Of a stretch of 64,000 nt of DNA, positions 32,999-46,486 are shown piece by piece. Made by a program: the position numbers and the translations under genes. Source of the DNA: Manihot esculenta (taxonomy: Eukaryota > Streptophyta > Magnoliopsida > Malpighiales > Euphorbiaceae); NCBI RefSeq assembly GCF_001659605.2, contig NC_035173.2, forward strand, positions 9,629,065 to 9,693,064, read 5' to 3'. Numbering within the stretch: position 1 is the stretch's first letter; each line of letters opens with the position of its first letter. A model generated the notes under the pieces. It was not told where the DNA came from, ran no database searches, and worked only from the letters and a program-made list of their open reading frames with translations.

Positions 32999-34716
32999 TG
33001 TAACACCCAGCTAAGTTCCGGCATCAGAATTCCGACCTTCCGGCGGAATCTCCGTTGGAATTTGGAATTCCGAAGTTGGAATCCCTTAGAAGGGTGAAAA
33101 TAAGAGTTTTTATAAAATGTTTTTATGATGTTTTTAAGAAAGAAACAAAAGAGTTTTTAAGAAAAATGCCTTGGAGGGAAAAGCCCAGGTTCGGCCGCCG
33201 AACATGGTGCTGCTGCGGGAGCTCTTTCGGACCTCGAAGGTGGTCTGGCCAGCCATCTATAAGAGGCCTCCTATCTGAAAATGAGAATGTTTCTCTCTCC
33301 ATTTTCGGGCAAAGGTGAGTTCTTGCCCTTCCATGGTTAATTTTGTTGTTTTTTTTTTTCAAATCCTTCAAAATAATTATGAGTTTTTACCTTGTTTTGA
33401 AGATTTTAAGCTAAAATCAAAGTTTTGAAGCTTGGAGACCTTCGGAGACCGTTTTCTCCTCATCTCCAAGTTTGGGTCACATCTACCTTCGATCTTCACG
33501 AGGTAAGTGTAGATCCTTGCCTTTTCTGATGTTTTGAATGAGTTTTAAGAAGGGTTAAGAGTTAATAATGCATGAGATGGTTAGACCTAAAATGTTAGGG
33601 TTTATGTTACAGTTTATGTTAAATGTTTGCTCCGTGTGATGTTTTTGTTGTTATTGTTGGGGTTTAGGTTAGTATTATGCCCCTTTATGCTTGAATAAGT
33701 GAAAATGCATGTTTTGAGTTTGGGTGTGAGGATTTGAGAGGTTTTGGGTGGCTTTGGGCATGAGGCGAATCGTGTTTTGCCTTCCTGGAAGACCCAGGTT
33801 CAGCCGCCGAAGCAAGTTTCGACCGCCGAACCTGCTTGCGGAGGTAGCCTTTGGCCGCCTAACTCGCCCCCGAAAGGTTGGGCTTTCGGATCTGTGGGGG
33901 AGTTTAGGCAGCCGAACTTGCCCCCGAACCTGCCGCCAAAAGTCCCCTACCCAGCCTTCCTTTGCCTGTTTTCTATGCATACTTTATGATGTTTTAGGGG
34001 GTTTTTGGGGAGATGTTTAGAGTCTTGTTATAGTATGTTTGGTCTCTCATTTGAGTCCACCTGTGTAGGATCGGACCAGGGAGACCGTAGAGACTAGCAG
34101 TGAGATAACTGCTTCAAAGTCAAGCGTCAGCCAGAGGTGAGTAGAACTGAACTTAATTTTTTTAAAGTAACTAAATTTCTAGCATGTTCATGCATCATGA
34201 ATGCCATGTTATGTATTAGGTTGTTTTGCATTAGAATTCACGAATATGATGCATTGCATAATTTATTGTTGATGTGGATGGATATTGGATGATCCACTAG
34301 CCCTCGATATGATATGATATGATATGAGATGGAAACTCCAGGTCGAGGCCCATTCTACGCCCCTGGCACGATGTAAGTGAAAGTCCAGGTCGATGCCCAT
34401 TCTACGCCTCTGGCACAGTTAGATATGTTATATGTTATGTTTAAGAGGAAGTCCTGAGGAGCTCCGTCGAGGGCCAAGCATCTATTGGATTATGTAGAGG
34501 GTTAATGGTGATAAGTCCATCTTAAGGTGATTTGTTTGTGTTGTGATGTATTACATATGAGCATATGATTATATAAACTGTTTTTACTGTTCTGCTCACT
34601 AGGCTCTTGTAGCTTACCCCTTTCCCCTAACCCCCAGGTTTGCAGGATCACAGGTAGCTTTGGGAGAGTCAGCAAGGTTTTGGGTACAGCTTAATGTAAT
34701 AGATTAGTAGTGGACA

Positions 34717-36980
34717 TGTAACAGCCCGCTTACCGGACCATCACCGGCACTAGGATCCAGATCGGCTTAAGGCCGCCGGGACCCGTAGTAAGCCTACTGT
34801 CAACTCTGTGTACCTGATAAAACCCATACATGATCATACTTAAGCTTACAACTGTTACTTACTCTTCTCTTTTTTTTTTTTTTTCTTTGCTTGCCTATCT
34901 TTTCTTTTCTTGAAACTTTTCTCATCCACTAAGCCTGGACTATGCATGCTCTGTCTGTATGCACTCGAAGAGTGATACCTGCTATGGTACCATACAGTAA
35001 CTATAGAGATAGAGAGACTACCATGCACCAAGCCTAGCGCATCATAACAACATTATCTCAATCATAAAATGAGCATGTGCAAAGGGATAAACATACACTA
35101 GGGCCAAGCACAATGTTATAACTCAATACATAACTTGCTATTACATCATTTCTATACATTACATAAACTCTGTACTGTACATCATTATCATGTCCACTAT
35201 TCTATACTATTACATATGCCTTTACCCTTGCTATCTCTTTCTCTTCTCTGAGGCCCTGAAAAATGGGGTTAGGGAGAGGGATGAGCTGCTAAAGCCCAGT
35301 GAGCAGAATCTATAAAAATCACATTTAAAACATGCTATCATATGATGCATCACTGCACAAACATTTCACATCTCGGATTGGACATGATCCCAAAACTCCC
35401 TCTGTCGGTGCCCGGCCCCCAAAGGAGCTCACACAGGTCTTTCACTAACTACTCATGGTGCCCGACCCTATAAGGGCTCTCACAGGACTCATCCAAGGTA
35501 AATGCCCGGCCCCAAAGGAGCTCACACAGGACATACAATAATGACAGACTTATGGGCTATTGAGATCGCCTCGGTCCAATCCACATATACAAGTAATAAT
35601 GCAATGCATCAACGTGGTGAATACTAATGCAAAGCATCCTACATAAACATGGCATTAATGATGCATGAATCATGCTAAAACAGTTCTTAACTTTGAAAAT
35701 AAAGTTCTGTTCCACTCACCTCTGACAACTGCTGAGCAGTCTCTGTAACTCTAACTCTGTGGGCCTCCTTGGTCTCTCGGGTCCGTACCTACACAGGTGG
35801 ACTCAAATGAGGACCACACTTACTTAAACATAACTCCTACTATCTCCCCAAAACCCCCCTAAAACATCATAGGCATGCATGGAAAACTGGGCAAAAGAAG
35901 GCTGGACTGGGCACTTTCGGCGGCTGGTTCGGCGGCCGAAACCTCCCTCCAGAGACGAAACTCATGCATGTTCGGCGGCACCTTCGGCGGCCGAAAGTCT
36001 CGTCCAGAGACGAAACTCATGCACTTTCGGCGGCCGAACTCCCTCTTTCGGCGGCCGAAAGCCCCTTTCTCACCCAAAAGCCTAGCTTTCGGGGGCAAGG
36101 TTTGACAGCCGAAACTGCCTCCACAAGGGGTTCGGCGGCCGAACCTTGCTTCGGCGGCCGAACCTGGATTCTCCAGAAAGGCAGAATCCGAGCACAACTT
36201 ATGCTCTCAGCCTCCAAACTCCTATCAAACACCCATAACATGCATACCAACACTTCTCAACTAACATATAACATAACTCATGCATATAGAGGCCTAAAAA
36301 CTAGTTCAAGCCCCAAAAACAACAACAAAACGCATATGAGCAACATATGCTCAAACTCATGCTTATACCCCAAAACATGCCATAAACCTCTCCAAAACTT
36401 CTAAAACTTGCTTTAAACATAAGGGGAGGTGAGGATCCATGCTTACCTCTTGAAGAACTAGAGGATTGATGATCCAAGCTTGGAGATAGGAGAAAACTCA
36501 ATCAAACTCTCCAAGTGCTCAACTTTGCTTCCTTTTGCTCAAATCTCTAAAACAAAGCTCAAATCAAGTTAAAACATGCAAGATTTGAGGAAAACATGAG
36601 AAATCACACTAAGGAGAGCTTGAACCTACCTTTGACCCAAAAACAGAGTGTTTAACACTCAAGTCTCGGGCAAAGGGGCTGTTGTAGTGGCCAACCGACT
36701 CTTCCTTCGGCGGCCTAACGTGCATGCGAAACCATGCAACTTTCGGCGGCCGAACTTCACCTTCGGCGGCCGAACCTGGCTTTTGTCCCCTTGGCCTTTT
36801 CATTTCAAAACTCAATTTTCTTAACTCAAAACATGCAAACATGATAAAAACACTTAAAACCATCTTAAAAACCTTTCTTATACCCTTAGGGCAAGCTCCG
36901 ACATCCTCGAATCCCGACTTCCAACGGAAAATCCGTCGGAACGTAGGAATTCCGATACCGGGGTCTAGCCGGGTATTACA
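34717..36980 (-). repeat. E2 3' LTR
   Basis: This is 2264 bp. On the element strand it starts TGTAATACCCGG at 36980 and ends GGGCTGTTACA at 34717. It carries eight exact copies of the 13-base TTCGGCCGCCGAA (two near 36742-36776, six at about 35930-36168). The expected TATA position (about 36675) reads CTACAACAG. Minisatellite-like GCCCGGCCCC...AGGAGCTCACACAGG units lie at 35405-35535. Confidence 0.93.
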
Positions 36981-37017
36981 TTCTCCCCCCCTTAAGAACA
37001 TTCGTCCCCGAATGTTC
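36981..37017 (-). promoter_or_regulatory. E2 polypurine tract and upstream hairpin
   Basis: On the minus strand, arms GAACATTCG and CGAATGTTC (37017-36996) with loop GGGA are followed by TTAAGGGGGGGAGAA (36995-36981), directly before the LTR. Confidence 0.85.
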
Positions 37018-37083
37018 CTCTCTAATTCAAAACAGAGTAAAAACATAACATAAAGCACATAACAAAAGAAGCTAACACTAACC

Positions 37084-40000
37084 TCAAAAGAGATGGGGGT
37101 ACTGTTGGAGCATAGACTCCCGTGTCTCCCAGGTGCACTCTTCTATGTTATGGTGGTTCCAGAGGACTTTCACCATCGGGATCTCCTTGTTCCTTAGCTT
37201 TCTGATCTGGGTGTCAATGATCCGCACTGGTTGTTCTACATACGTGAGATCACCTAGGATCTCCACATCTGGTTCGCTGAGAACCTTATTCGGATCTGAC
37301 ACAAACTTCCTTAGCATCGAAACATGGAAGACTGGATGGATTCTTTCCATAGACATAGGCAAATCAAGCTTATACGACACATTTCCGACCTTCTGCAAAA
37401 TCTCAAAAGGTCCAATGTACCGCGGAGCCAGCTTACCTTTCCTCCCAAAACGAACTACCCCTTTCATTGGAGACACTTTCAACAAGACCAGATCCCCCTC
37501 CTCAAACTCTATGTGCTTTCTGCGAACGTCTGCATAGCTCTTCTGCCGACTAACAGCAGTCTTGAGCCTCTCTCTGATGATGGGCACCACCCTGTTCGTG
37601 ATCTCGACTAACTCAGGCCCTGCTAGGGACCTTTCTCCAACCTCTTCCCAACAAACTGGTGACCTGCACTTCCTCCCATACAGAGCTTCATATGGGGCCA
37701 TCCCTCTGCTAGCATGATGACTATTGTTGTAGGCAAACTCCACTAAGGGTAGATGCTGCCTCCAAGATCCGCCAAAATCTAGCACACACATTCGAAGCAT
37801 ATCTTCTATGGTCTGGATGGTCCTCTCTGACTGTCCGTCAGTCTGTGGATGGAAAGCAGTGCTGAAGTCTAATCTTGTGCCCATAGCCTCTTGCAGACTT
37901 CGCCAAAACCTGGAGGTAAACTGGGGTCCTCTGTCAGACACTATAGAAACAGGAGCCCCATGTAACCTCACAACTTCCTCAACATATACCTGCGCTAGCT
38001 TGTCCACAGAGTAGCCACTCCTGACAGGAATGAAGTGAGCAGATTTAGTCAGTCTATCCACAATCACCCATATGGAGTCTAGTCTGTTGGACGTCGCCGG
38101 TAACCCCACTACAAAATCCATGGCTATGTTCTCCCATTTCCATTCTGGAATCGGCAGTGGGTTAAGCATTCCAGCCGGCTTCTGATGCTCTAGCTTCACC
38201 CTTTGACATATCTCGCAGGCTGACACAAACTGTGCCACTTCTCTCTTCATTGCTGGCCACCAATACACTCTCTTCAGATCTTGATACATCTTGGTGGCTC
38301 CAGGGTGAATGCTATATCTCGCATTATGAGCTTCTCTCATAATGTCTCCTTTCAAACTGATGTCATCTGGTACACATAGTCTATGCCCGTATCGGAGAAT
38401 CCCTTGGTCGTCGAATCTGAACTCTTCGCTCTTGCCTGACTGAACAGTCCTGGCAATCTTGACCAATACTGGATCCTCATGTTGTTTCTGAGCCACCTGC
38501 TCCAGAAACACGGGTGTAACTTTCATCTGTGCAATCAAAGCACCTGTACCAGTTAACTCTAACTGTAGCCCTTCCTCAACTAACTTGTAGAAATCCTTCA
38601 CCACCGGCCTCCTTTCTGCTGTAATGTGGGATAAACTGCCTAATGATTTCCGGCTCAAGGCATCGGCTACAACATTTGCCTTTCCCGGATGATACTGGAT
38701 CTTGCAATCATAATCACTAAGCAATTCCACCCACCGTCTCTGCCTCAAATTTAACTCCCTCTGACTCAGGATGTGCTGTAGGCTCTTATGATCTGTAAAG
38801 ATCTCACATTTCACCCCATAGAGGTAATGCCTCCACATCTTGAGTGCAAAGATAACAGCTGCCATCTCAAGATCGTGTGTTGGATAGTGCAGCTCGTGCT
38901 TCTTCAGCTGTCTAGAAGCATAAGCTATTACTCTGTCATTCTGCATTAACACACAACCTAATCCCACTCGGGACGCATCACAGAATACTGTGAAGTCCTC
39001 ATCACTAGTAGGCAGAGCTAAAACCGGTGCTGAAGTTAATCTTTTCTTTAACTCTTCAAAACTCTCTTCACATTGGTCCGACCATGTGAATCTCTGGTTC
39101 TTTCTGGTTAATCTGGTCATAGGAGCCGCTATCTTGGAGAAGTCCTGAACGAACCTCCTGTAGTAGCCTGCCAAACCCAAGAAACTCTTGACCTCTGTCA
39201 CTGTGATGGGTCTAGGCCAATTGGCTACAGCTTCTATCTTCTTGGGGTCCACTGCTATACCTTGATCTGACACTACATGCCCCAAGAATGAAATGCTCCT
39301 TAGCCAGAACTCACACTTGGAGAACTTGGCATATAAACCATGCTCTCTCAAGGTCTGCAGGACTATCCTCAGATGATGGGCATGCTCCTCGGCATTCCTG
39401 GAATACACCAAGATATCATCTATGAAGACAATAACAAAGTGATCCAGGTACTCTCTGAAAACTCGGTTCATGAGATCCATGAATGCTGCAGGGGCGTTAG
39501 TCAACCCGAACGGCATCACTAAGAACTCATAATGCCCATATCTGGTCCTGAAAGCTGTCTTAGGTACATCCTCTTCCCTAATTCTCAGCTGATGATAGCC
39601 CAATCTCAGATCTATTTTAGAAAAACAACCTGCTCCTGCTAGCTGGTCGAAGAGATCATCGATCCTGGGGAGAGGATACTTATTCTTGGTAGTGACTTTG
39701 TTCAACTGCCTGTAGTCGATACAAAGTCTAAGGGATCCATCCTTTTTCTTGACAAACAACACTGGAGCACCCCAGGGTGAGGTACTTGGACGGATGAAAC
39801 CCTTATCTACCAACTCCTGTAGCTGCTCTTTCAACTCTTTTAGCTCTGCTGGTGCCATCCTGTAGGGAGGAATAGAGATCGGTCTGGTACCAGGCACTAA
39901 CTCTATTTCGAACTCTATTTCCCTATCAGGTGGTAGTCCTGGAAGCTCATCTGGAAACACATCTGGGAACTCTCTGACTACGGGCACTGAACTGGGGTCC

Positions 40001-42072
40001 CTAACCTGACGGTCTAGCTCTCTCACATGAGCTAGATACCCCTGACATCCCCTCCTGAGCAACCTACGAGCCTGTAGGGCTGATATCAGACCTCTAGGCG
40101 TGCCCCTCCTGTCTCCTCTGAAGACAAACTCAGATCCATCCTCATCTCTGAACTTAACTACCTTGTCTCTACAGTCCAAGGTAGCACCATATGCAGATAG
40201 CCAATCCATCCCTAGAATGACGTCAAAATCTGTCAACTCTAGAACCACAAGGTCAGCTGGAAGGCATCTACTATCTATAAACACTGGACTATGTCGACAG
40301 ACTGTCTCTGCCAACGATGGATCACACTTAGGGCCACTGACCCATAGGGGACACTCTAACCCAGACGTCATCAAACCCACTCTCTCTATGGCTCTGGGAG
40401 CAACAAAGGAATGCGAAGCACCAGGGTCTAACAAAGCATACACCTCAGAACACCCAATGAGGAGATTACCTGACACCACGGTGTTAGAAGTGTTTGCCTC
40501 CTGCTGTGTCATCGTGAAAATCCGCGCCGGAGCTGACGGACCTCCACCTCGGGGACCCGCAGATGAAGAGGCTGACCCTCTCCCTCTGCCTCTGCCCTGC
40601 GTCATACCTGAAACTGGTGGCTGTGGCATGCTAGCTGGAGCTGTCTGCTGGGATGGTGCCGTGAAAGATGTCTGAGGGCACTCACGAGCCATGTGTCCCT
40701 CCTGGCCGCACCTGTAACATCCTGTAATCCCCAAACGACAAACTCCTCTGTGCGCCTTACCGCACCGACCACACACTGGAACCTCTGAGCCTGAACTCAT
40801 GCCACTGCCTAATCCCAGACCTGCTTTAATCTTATTCCAGAACTTATTCTTCCTCGACTTCTGCGTGGAACCACTCCACTTCTTACCACTGGAAGTTGCT
40901 GCACCCTGTGACGAGGGATCTGACTTACCCCTACCTGGGGTCTTAGAACCTGAAGACTGTGCCGGCTGCTGTTTCACTGTACCCTGTATAATGGCACTAG
41001 CCTCCATCCTCCGTGCTAAATCCACCACGGTGTGGAAACTCTCCCTCTCGGCTGCATGGATCAAAGAGGAATACCTGGAATGCAGTTTCATAGCATACCT
41101 CCTAGCCTTTTTCTGTTCCGTATCATAGGCCTGTCCTGCATACCGCAGCAACTCCAGAAACCTGTCAGTAAACTCATCAATACTCATATCCTCTGTCTGC
41201 TTGAGCTGCTCAAACTCTATCATCTTTAGCTCTTTCGAACTATCTGGAAATGCCCATCCGGCAAACTCATTAGCAAACTCCTCCCAAGACATGTTATCCA
41301 ACCTAGGGTCCACATAGACGCCAAACCATTCCTTCGCCTTCTTACATTTTAAAGTGAACCCTGCCATCTGAATGGCTCTGGTATCATCTGCCCCTAGCTC
41401 ATCTGCTATCATCTTGACTGCTTTAATGTACTCAAACGGATCATCTCCTGATTGATACTTCGGAGCATCTAACTTTAGGTAATCAGTCATCTTTACCTTG
41501 CTCCTCACAGATGGGCCAGGTTGAGGTGTTTGGATAACTGGGGCTTCTGGTTGTACCACTGGTGGTGGTGGGGGAGGTGCAGAACTTTCTGGTGTAGAGT
41601 ATGCTGGACTGGGGTAAAAAGGTGAGGGTGGATACATGGGATATGGTGGATATGGGGGGTAATACGGTGGATAAGGCATATATGTGGGATATGGGTGAAA
41701 ACTAGGATAATCCGATGTACCTCCCATCGAATATCCTGGGCCCTGTGGGTAGGGCTGATAGTGGGGTGGATAACCATACCCCGAGGCCTGACCGCCTCCC
41801 TGTGATGATCCCACATCCTCCTCCGTAGTGCCAACACCTAACCCTCCATCCCTTCTTGGATCCATATCCATCTCTTCCCTTGTATCACTAGATCTTCTTC
41901 TCTGTTCTGTCTCCCTCCTGCTTTCATCAAAAGACCTTCTAGGGTCCCTTGATGATCTTTCTCTGCCTGCCCTTTGGGACATAGCTCTTGGCAAAGCAGG
42001 GGGACGCCCTTCCATACCCTCATTCTCGGGCGGAGCTCCAGTCAATCTAGCTGATCGACGGGTTCCTCTCAT
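37084..42072 (-). CDS. gag-pol: E2 gag-pol polyprotein, intact
   Basis: One uninterrupted frame of 1662 codons encodes the full Tekay/Del polyprotein. I place the start at 42072 ([12 protein letters not shown]), as in E3; an in-frame ATG 21 codons upstream lacks conservation. The order is a Tyr/Pro-rich gag N-terminus, the capsid region, a CCHC zinc knuckle ([15 protein letters not shown], residues 452-465) preceded by a shorter [12 protein letters not shown], and an aspartic protease with DPGASHSF (D549). Next come RT with FIDDILVYS (D885, D886), RNase H beginning at FCDAS (D1032), and integrase with H1249, H1256, C1286, C1289 and D1319, D1380, E1416. A C-terminal chromodomain (last ~50 residues) probably directs integration to chromatin. 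All catalytic residues appear present. Gag and pol share one frame, so processing must rely on proteolysis. Confidence 0.95.
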   Translation of the reverse strand: MRGTRRSARLTGAPPENEGMEGRPPALPRAMSQRAGRERSSRDPRRSFDESRRETEQRRRSSDTREEMDMDPRRDGGLGVGTTEEDVGSSQGGGQASGYGYPPHYQPYPQGPGYSMGGTSDYPSFHPYPTYMPYPPYYPPYPPYPMYPPSPFYPSPAYSTPESSAPPPPPPVVQPEAPVIQTPQPGPSVRSKVKMTDYLKLDAPKYQSGDDPFEYIKAVKMIADELGADDTRAIQMAGFTLKCKKAKEWFGVYVDPRLDNMSWEEFANEFAGWAFPDSSKELKMIEFEQLKQTEDMSIDEFTDRFLELLRYAGQAYDTEQKKARRYAMKLHSRYSSLIHAAERESFHTVVDLARRMEASAIIQGTVKQQPAQSSGSKTPGRGKSDPSSQGAATSSGKKWSGSTQKSRKNKFWNKIKAGLGLGSGMSSGSEVPVCGRCGKAHRGVCRLGITGCYRCGQEGHMARECPQTSFTAPSQQTAPASMPQPPVSGMTQGRGRGRGSASSSAGPRGGGPSAPARIFTMTQQEANTSNTVVSGNLLIGCSEVYALLDPGASHSFVAPRAIERVGLMTSGLECPLWVSGPKCDPSLAETVCRHSPVFIDSRCLPADLVVLELTDFDVILGMDWLSAYGATLDCRDKVVKFRDEDGSEFVFRGDRRGTPRGLISALQARRLLRRGCQGYLAHVRELDRQVRDPSSVPVVREFPDVFPDELPGLPPDREIEFEIELVPGTRPISIPPYRMAPAELKELKEQLQELVDKGFIRPSTSPWGAPVLFVKKKDGSLRLCIDYRQLNKVTTKNKYPLPRIDDLFDQLAGAGCFSKIDLRLGYHQLRIREEDVPKTAFRTRYGHYEFLVMPFGLTNAPAAFMDLMNRVFREYLDHFVIVFIDDILVYSRNAEEHAHHLRIVLQTLREHGLYAKFSKCEFWLRSISFLGHVVSDQGIAVDPKKIEAVANWPRPITVTEVKSFLGLAGYYRRFVQDFSKIAAPMTRLTRKNQRFTWSDQCEESFEELKKRLTSAPVLALPTSDEDFTVFCDASRVGLGCVLMQNDRVIAYASRQLKKHELHYPTHDLEMAAVIFALKMWRHYLYGVKCEIFTDHKSLQHILSQRELNLRQRRWVELLSDYDCKIQYHPGKANVVADALSRKSLGSLSHITAERRPVVKDFYKLVEEGLQLELTGTGALIAQMKVTPVFLEQVAQKQHEDPVLVKIARTVQSGKSEEFRFDDQGILRYGHRLCVPDDISLKGDIMREAHNARYSIHPGATKMYQDLKRVYWWPAMKREVAQFVSACEICQRVKLEHQKPAGMLNPLPIPEWKWENIAMDFVVGLPATSNRLDSIWVIVDRLTKSAHFIPVRSGYSVDKLAQVYVEEVVRLHGAPVSIVSDRGPQFTSRFWRSLQEAMGTRLDFSTAFHPQTDGQSERTIQTIEDMLRMCVLDFGGSWRQHLPLVEFAYNNSHHASRGMAPYEALYGRKCRSPVCWEEVGERSLAGPELVEITNRVVPIIRERLKTAVSRQKSYADVRRKHIEFEEGDLVLLKVSPMKGVVRFGRKGKLAPRYIGPFEILQKVGNVSYKLDLPMSMERIHPVFHVSMLRKFVSDPNKVLSEPDVEILGDLTYVEQPVRIIDTQIRKLRNKEIPMVKVLWNHHNIEECTWETRESMLQQYPHLF

Positions 42073-42333
42073 CTTAGCTTCTGAAAACATAACATGAACT
42101 TTAGCATCATAGGATCCATGTAACAACATGAACACTCAACTCATAGCATAGCATATCATTAAATGCACATGCATAAAATCATGGCATTACACATCAAGAC
42201 AGGACTCAACATCCTATCCTAGTGGACATGATCTTCCTATTGTGCTTGCCCTCTAAAACAACCTCTTTCCGATGTGAGATATCTCTAATCCCTGAGCATC
42301 TTAGCTCAGCACACCGTACTCTAGAGGCCCTAT

Positions 42334-42345
42334 GCTCTGATACCA
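42334..42345 (-). other. E2 primer-binding site, initiator tRNA-Met type
   Basis: TGGTATCAGAGC on the minus strand, three bases inside the 5' LTR edge at 42349. Confidence 0.92.
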
Positions 42346-42348
42346 ATC

Positions 42349-44596
42349 TGTAACAGCCCGCTTACCGGACCATCACCGGCACTAGGATCCAGATCGGCTT
42401 AAGGCCGCCGGGACCCGTAGTAAGCCTACTGTCAACTCTGTGTACCTGATAAAACCCATACATGATCATACTTAAGCTTACAACTGTTACTTACTCTTCT
42501 CTTTTTTTTTTTTTCTTTGCTTGCCTATCTTTTCTTTTCTTGAAACTTTTCTCATCCACTAAGCCTGGACTATGCATGCTCTGTCTGTATGCACTCGAAG
42601 AGTGATACCTTCTATGGTACCATACAGTAACTACAGAGATAGAGAGACTACCATGCACCAAGCCTAGCGCATCATAACAACATTATCTCAATCATAAAAT
42701 GATCATGTGCAAAGGGATAAACATACACTAGGGCCAAGCACAATGTTATAACTCAATACATAACTTGCTATTACATCATTTCTATACATTACATAAACTC
42801 TGTACTGTACATCATTATCATGTCCACTATTCTATACTATTACATATGCCTTTACCCTTGCTATCTCTTTCTCTTCTCTGAGGCCCTGAAAAATGGGGTT
42901 AGGGAGAGGGATGAGCTGCTAAAGCCCAGTGAGCAGAATCTATAAAAATCACATTTAAAACATGCTATCATATGATGCATCACTGCACAAACATTTCACA
43001 TCTCGGATTGGACATGATCCCAAAACTCCCTCTGTCGGTGCCCGGCCCCCAAAGGAGCTCACACAGGTCTTTCACTAACTACTCATGGTGCCCGACCCTA
43101 TAAGGGCTCTCACAGGACTCACCAAGGTAAATGCCCGGCCCCAAAGGAGCTCACACAGGACATACAATAATGACAGACTTATGGGCTATTGAGATCGCCT
43201 CGGTCCAATCCACATATACATGCATCAACGTGGTGAATACTAATGCAAAGCATCCTACATAAACATGGCATTAATGATGCATGAATCATGCTAAAACAGT
43301 TCTTAACTTTGAAAATAAAGTTCTGTTCCACTCACCTCTGACAACTGCTGAGCAGTCTCTGTAACTCTAACTCTGTGGGCCTCCTTGGTCTCTCGGGTCC
43401 GTACCTACACAGGTGGACTCAAATGAGGACCACACTTACTTAAACATAACTCCTACTATCTCCCCAAAACCCCCCTAAAACATCATAGGCATGCATGGAA
43501 AACTGGGCAAAAGAAGGCTGGACTGGGCACTTTCGGCGGCTGGTTCGGCGGCCGAAACCTCCCTCCAGAGACGAAACTCATGCATGTTCGGCGGCACCTT
43601 CGGCGGCCGAAAGTCTCGTCCAGAGACGAAACTCATGCACTTTCGGCGGCCGAACTCCCTCTTTCGGCGGCCGAAAGCCCCTTTCTCACCCAAAAGCCTA
43701 GCTTTCGGGGGCAAGGTTTGGCAGCCGAAACTGCCTCCACAAGGGGTTCGGCGGCCGAACCTTACTTCGGCGGCCGAACCTGGATTCTCCAGAAAGGCAG
43801 AATCCGAGCACAACTTATGCTCTCAGCCTCCAAACTCCTATCAAACACCCATAACATGCATACCAACACTTCTCAACTAACATATAACATAACTCATGCA
43901 TATAGAGGCCTAAAAACTAGTTCAAGCCCCAAAAACAACAACAAAACGCATATGAGCAACATATGCTCAAACTCATGCTTATACCCCAAAACATGCCATA
44001 AACCTCTCCAAAACTTCTAAAACTTGCTTTAAACATAAGGGGAGGTGAGGATCCATGCTTACCTCTTGAAGAACTAGAGGATTGATGATCCAAGCTTGGA
44101 GATAGGAGAAAACTCAATCAAACTCTCCAAGTGCTCAACTTTGCTTCCTTTTGCTCAAATCTCTAAAACAAAGCTCAAATCAAGTTAAAACATGCAAGAT
44201 TTGAGGAAAACATGAGAAATCACACCAAGGAGAGCTTGAACCTACCTTTGACCCAAAAACAGAGTGTTTAACACTCAAGTCTCGGGCAAAGGGGCTTTTG
44301 TAGTGGCCAACCGACTCTTCCTTCGGCGGCCTAACGTGCATGCGAAACCATGCAACTTTCGGCGGCCGAACTTCACCTTCGGCGGCCGAACCTGGCTTTT
44401 GTCCCCTTGGCCTTTTCATTTCAAAACTCAATTTTCTTAACTCAAAACATGCAAACATGATAAAAACACTTAAAACCATCTTAAAAACCTTTCTTATACC
44501 CTTAGGGCAAGCTCCGACATCCTCGAATCCCGACTTCCAACGGAAAATCCGCCGGAACGTAGGAATTCCGATACCGGGGTCTAGCCGGGTATTACA
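42349..44596 (-). repeat. E2 5' LTR
   Basis: This is 2248 bp, 16 bp shorter than its partner (two fewer T in the poly-T run near 42500, one base near 43120 and 13 bases near 43219). It drives E2 transcription. Palindrome clusters lie at 43529-43785 and 44320-44395. On the minus strand, AAGAG/GTAAGC near 44065 is the donor-like site shared with other Tekay LTRs. Confidence 0.93.
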
Positions 44597-45294
44597 GGAC
44601 ATGTAATGTATTGTGGATTAGTATCGTGCTTGGCCCTATTGATAGTTTTGTAATCCCTGTTTACATGATTTGGTTATGAAAGTTTTATGTATATGTTATG
44701 TTTGAACCAAGTGAGGCATGTATGTTAACCATACTGGAGCATTTGATGAGGGCTCTAGTGTAATACCCGGCTAGAATCCGGCACCGGAATTTCTATTGTC
44801 TGGTGGAATCCGGGGTGTTGGGATTCTATATAAGGGTAGGAGTTATGGTTTCTAAGTGTTATGATGTGTTTTATGGTTTTACAGTTCGATAGTTTTGAGT
44901 TGAAATGAACCAAGGCAGAGGAGCCAAGTTCGGCCGCCGAAGATAAGTTCGGCCGCCGAAAGTGCCCAATGTTCAGCTTCCGAAGGTAAGTTCGGCCCCC
45001 GAATGTTGCATGGTTTTGCATGCGATTGGGCAGCCGAAGCTGAGTTGCTTAGCCAGCAGTTTGGTATCCCTTAGTCAGCATTTGGACAGGTGTTATCACC
45101 AGATCATGTCCAGAAGTTGGCCACATCTCCCCTGGTTTATTTGCTGAGTTTGAGCAGCTCATGCAGAGTGTGTTGATCGTTCACAAGGGTTTGAATGTTT
45201 TGAAGCAAAAAGCTCCGTTGGTGTGAGGTTGAGAGTGTGAGGAGAGTTGATCCGTTTTCCTTAGTTCAGAGTGTTCAGCTTCTTGTTACAGGAG

Positions 45295-46486
45295 GTAAGT
45301 GATACTCTTGAACATGTTTTTCTGTTTTCTGAAGGTTTTTATGGGATTTGTGGAAGGAGATGCATGTTTAGGTTATTAATGATAGTTTTGAGGAGTTATG
45401 CATGTATACATGTTTCTGTGTTATGTTTGATTTGTTGTTTGGGGTTATTAGATAGTTTTGGACCCCTGTGATCATATACATGAGTATATGTGTGTTGAGG
45501 AGTTGGAGTATATATGGTTTGAGTGGTTGAAGGGAAGGAGAAGATGGTTTGCCGTTGAAGCTGAGTTCTGGATGAACTCAGGTTCGGCAGCCGAAGGGTC
45601 ATTCGGCCGCCGAACCTCTTGCATGGTGGCTTGGCTGCCACAGCCTGTTTTGCATGTTCGGCTCTGTTTGGGAGTTTCGGCCGCCGAAGGTGCCGCCGAA
45701 GGTGCTTGAGTTTCGTCTCTGGAGAGGACATTCGGCCGCCGAACCTGCCGCCGAAAGTGTCCTGTCCAGCTTTCTTTTGCATGCTTTGCAGGGATAGTTG
45801 AGTGAGTTTAAGGGGATTCTTGGGGAAGTTTAAGAGAGTTATTCTACGCTTGTTTGGTCCCTCATTTGAGTCCATCTGTATAGGTACAGACCAGAGGAAC
45901 CAGAGAGAGCAGCAGTGAGTACTGCTCCAGAGGTTCAGAGCCTGCAGAGTCAGTCAGTCCAGATAGCCAGAGGTGAGTGGAACTAAACTTACTTCTTTTA
46001 CTTGCAAAATGGAATGTTTTAGCATATCTCATGCATCATGATTATGCCTTAGGTTGATTGCATTAGTATCCACGAATGTGTTGCATTGCATTGTTATTTG
46101 TTGATGTGGGTAAATGCTGAATGATCCCATAGTCTCAGACAGGAAGTCCAGGAGCCTTTGACTACGCCCTGGCAGGTATAGCGAAGTCCAGGAGCCTTTG
46201 ACTACGCCCTGGCAGGTATAGCAAAGTCCAGGAGCCTTTGACTACGCCCTGGCAATGGTAAGTACAGAGGTGTTATATACACATATACATATATGACAGG
46301 AAGACCAGGTGCTCGATTCTACGCCCTGGCACAGAGTTACTGGGACTATGTGGTGACAGGTTTACTCTTGATGTGGCTTGTCTGTGATATGGTGCATTCC
46401 ATGAGATCATATTTTACTAAGATGTTTTACTGTTCTACTCACTGGGCTATAGAGCTCATCCCACTCCCTTAACCCCAGTTTTGCAG
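45295..46486 (+). other. Predicted leader introns inside the E3 5' LTR
   Basis: GGAG/GTAAGT at 45295 with an acceptor TGTATAG ending 45883 would give a 589-base intron holding the second palindrome cluster. GAG/GTGAGT at 45973 with a pyrimidine-rich acceptor TTTTGCAG ending 46486 would give a 514-base intron holding the 40-bp tandem repeats. The 89-base exon between them is conserved in all Tekay LTRs here. In the LTR at 19009 the equivalent spans are 651 and 512 bases. This is inference from site consensus only. Confidence 0.4.
46143..46257 (+). repeat. 40-bp tandem repeat, three units
   Basis: The unit, starting GAAGTCCAGGAGCC and including CTACGCCCTGGCAGG, repeats at 46143, 46183 and 46223. 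An identical array lies at 53504-53618 in the 3' LTR. Other Tekay LTRs carry related but different units at the same place. Confidence 0.9.

Larger units (their letters stand above)
34717..44596 (-). mobile_element. E2: complete Tekay-type retrotransposon
   Basis: This 9880-bp element has two LTRs, a primer site, one intact gag-pol frame and a polypurine tract, all on the minus strand. The target duplication GGACA (34712-34716 and 44597-44601) is perfect, and the E1 3' LTR near 63608 shows the empty site. The LTRs differ by about nine substitutions and a few indels by eye (a 13-bp deletion in the right copy near 43220 and poly-T length). That is roughly 0.4 percent, so it is young. E2 may be autonomous. 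Confidence 0.95.

Noticed and set aside
35915..36175. Short regularly repeated palindromes resembling a CRISPR array
   Set aside because: Spacing is irregular, the stretches between repeats are themselves similar, no cas genes are present and the context is a plant LTR.
35859..36404. Several overlapping open stretches on both strands with repeated peptides such as SAAESP, RRPKV, PPNLPPK
   Set aside because: They are by-products of the GC-rich TTCGGCCGCCGAA repeats, which lack stops in several frames. The same occurs at 19829-20205, 23152-23535, 43475-44020, 45396-45875, 52757-53236, 58185-58574 and 62482-62854. None has conserved coding character.
42073..42135. Upstream ATG of the E2 frame at 42135
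   Set aside because: The 21 extra residues are not found in E3 or the other gag copies, which start at MRG(T/S).
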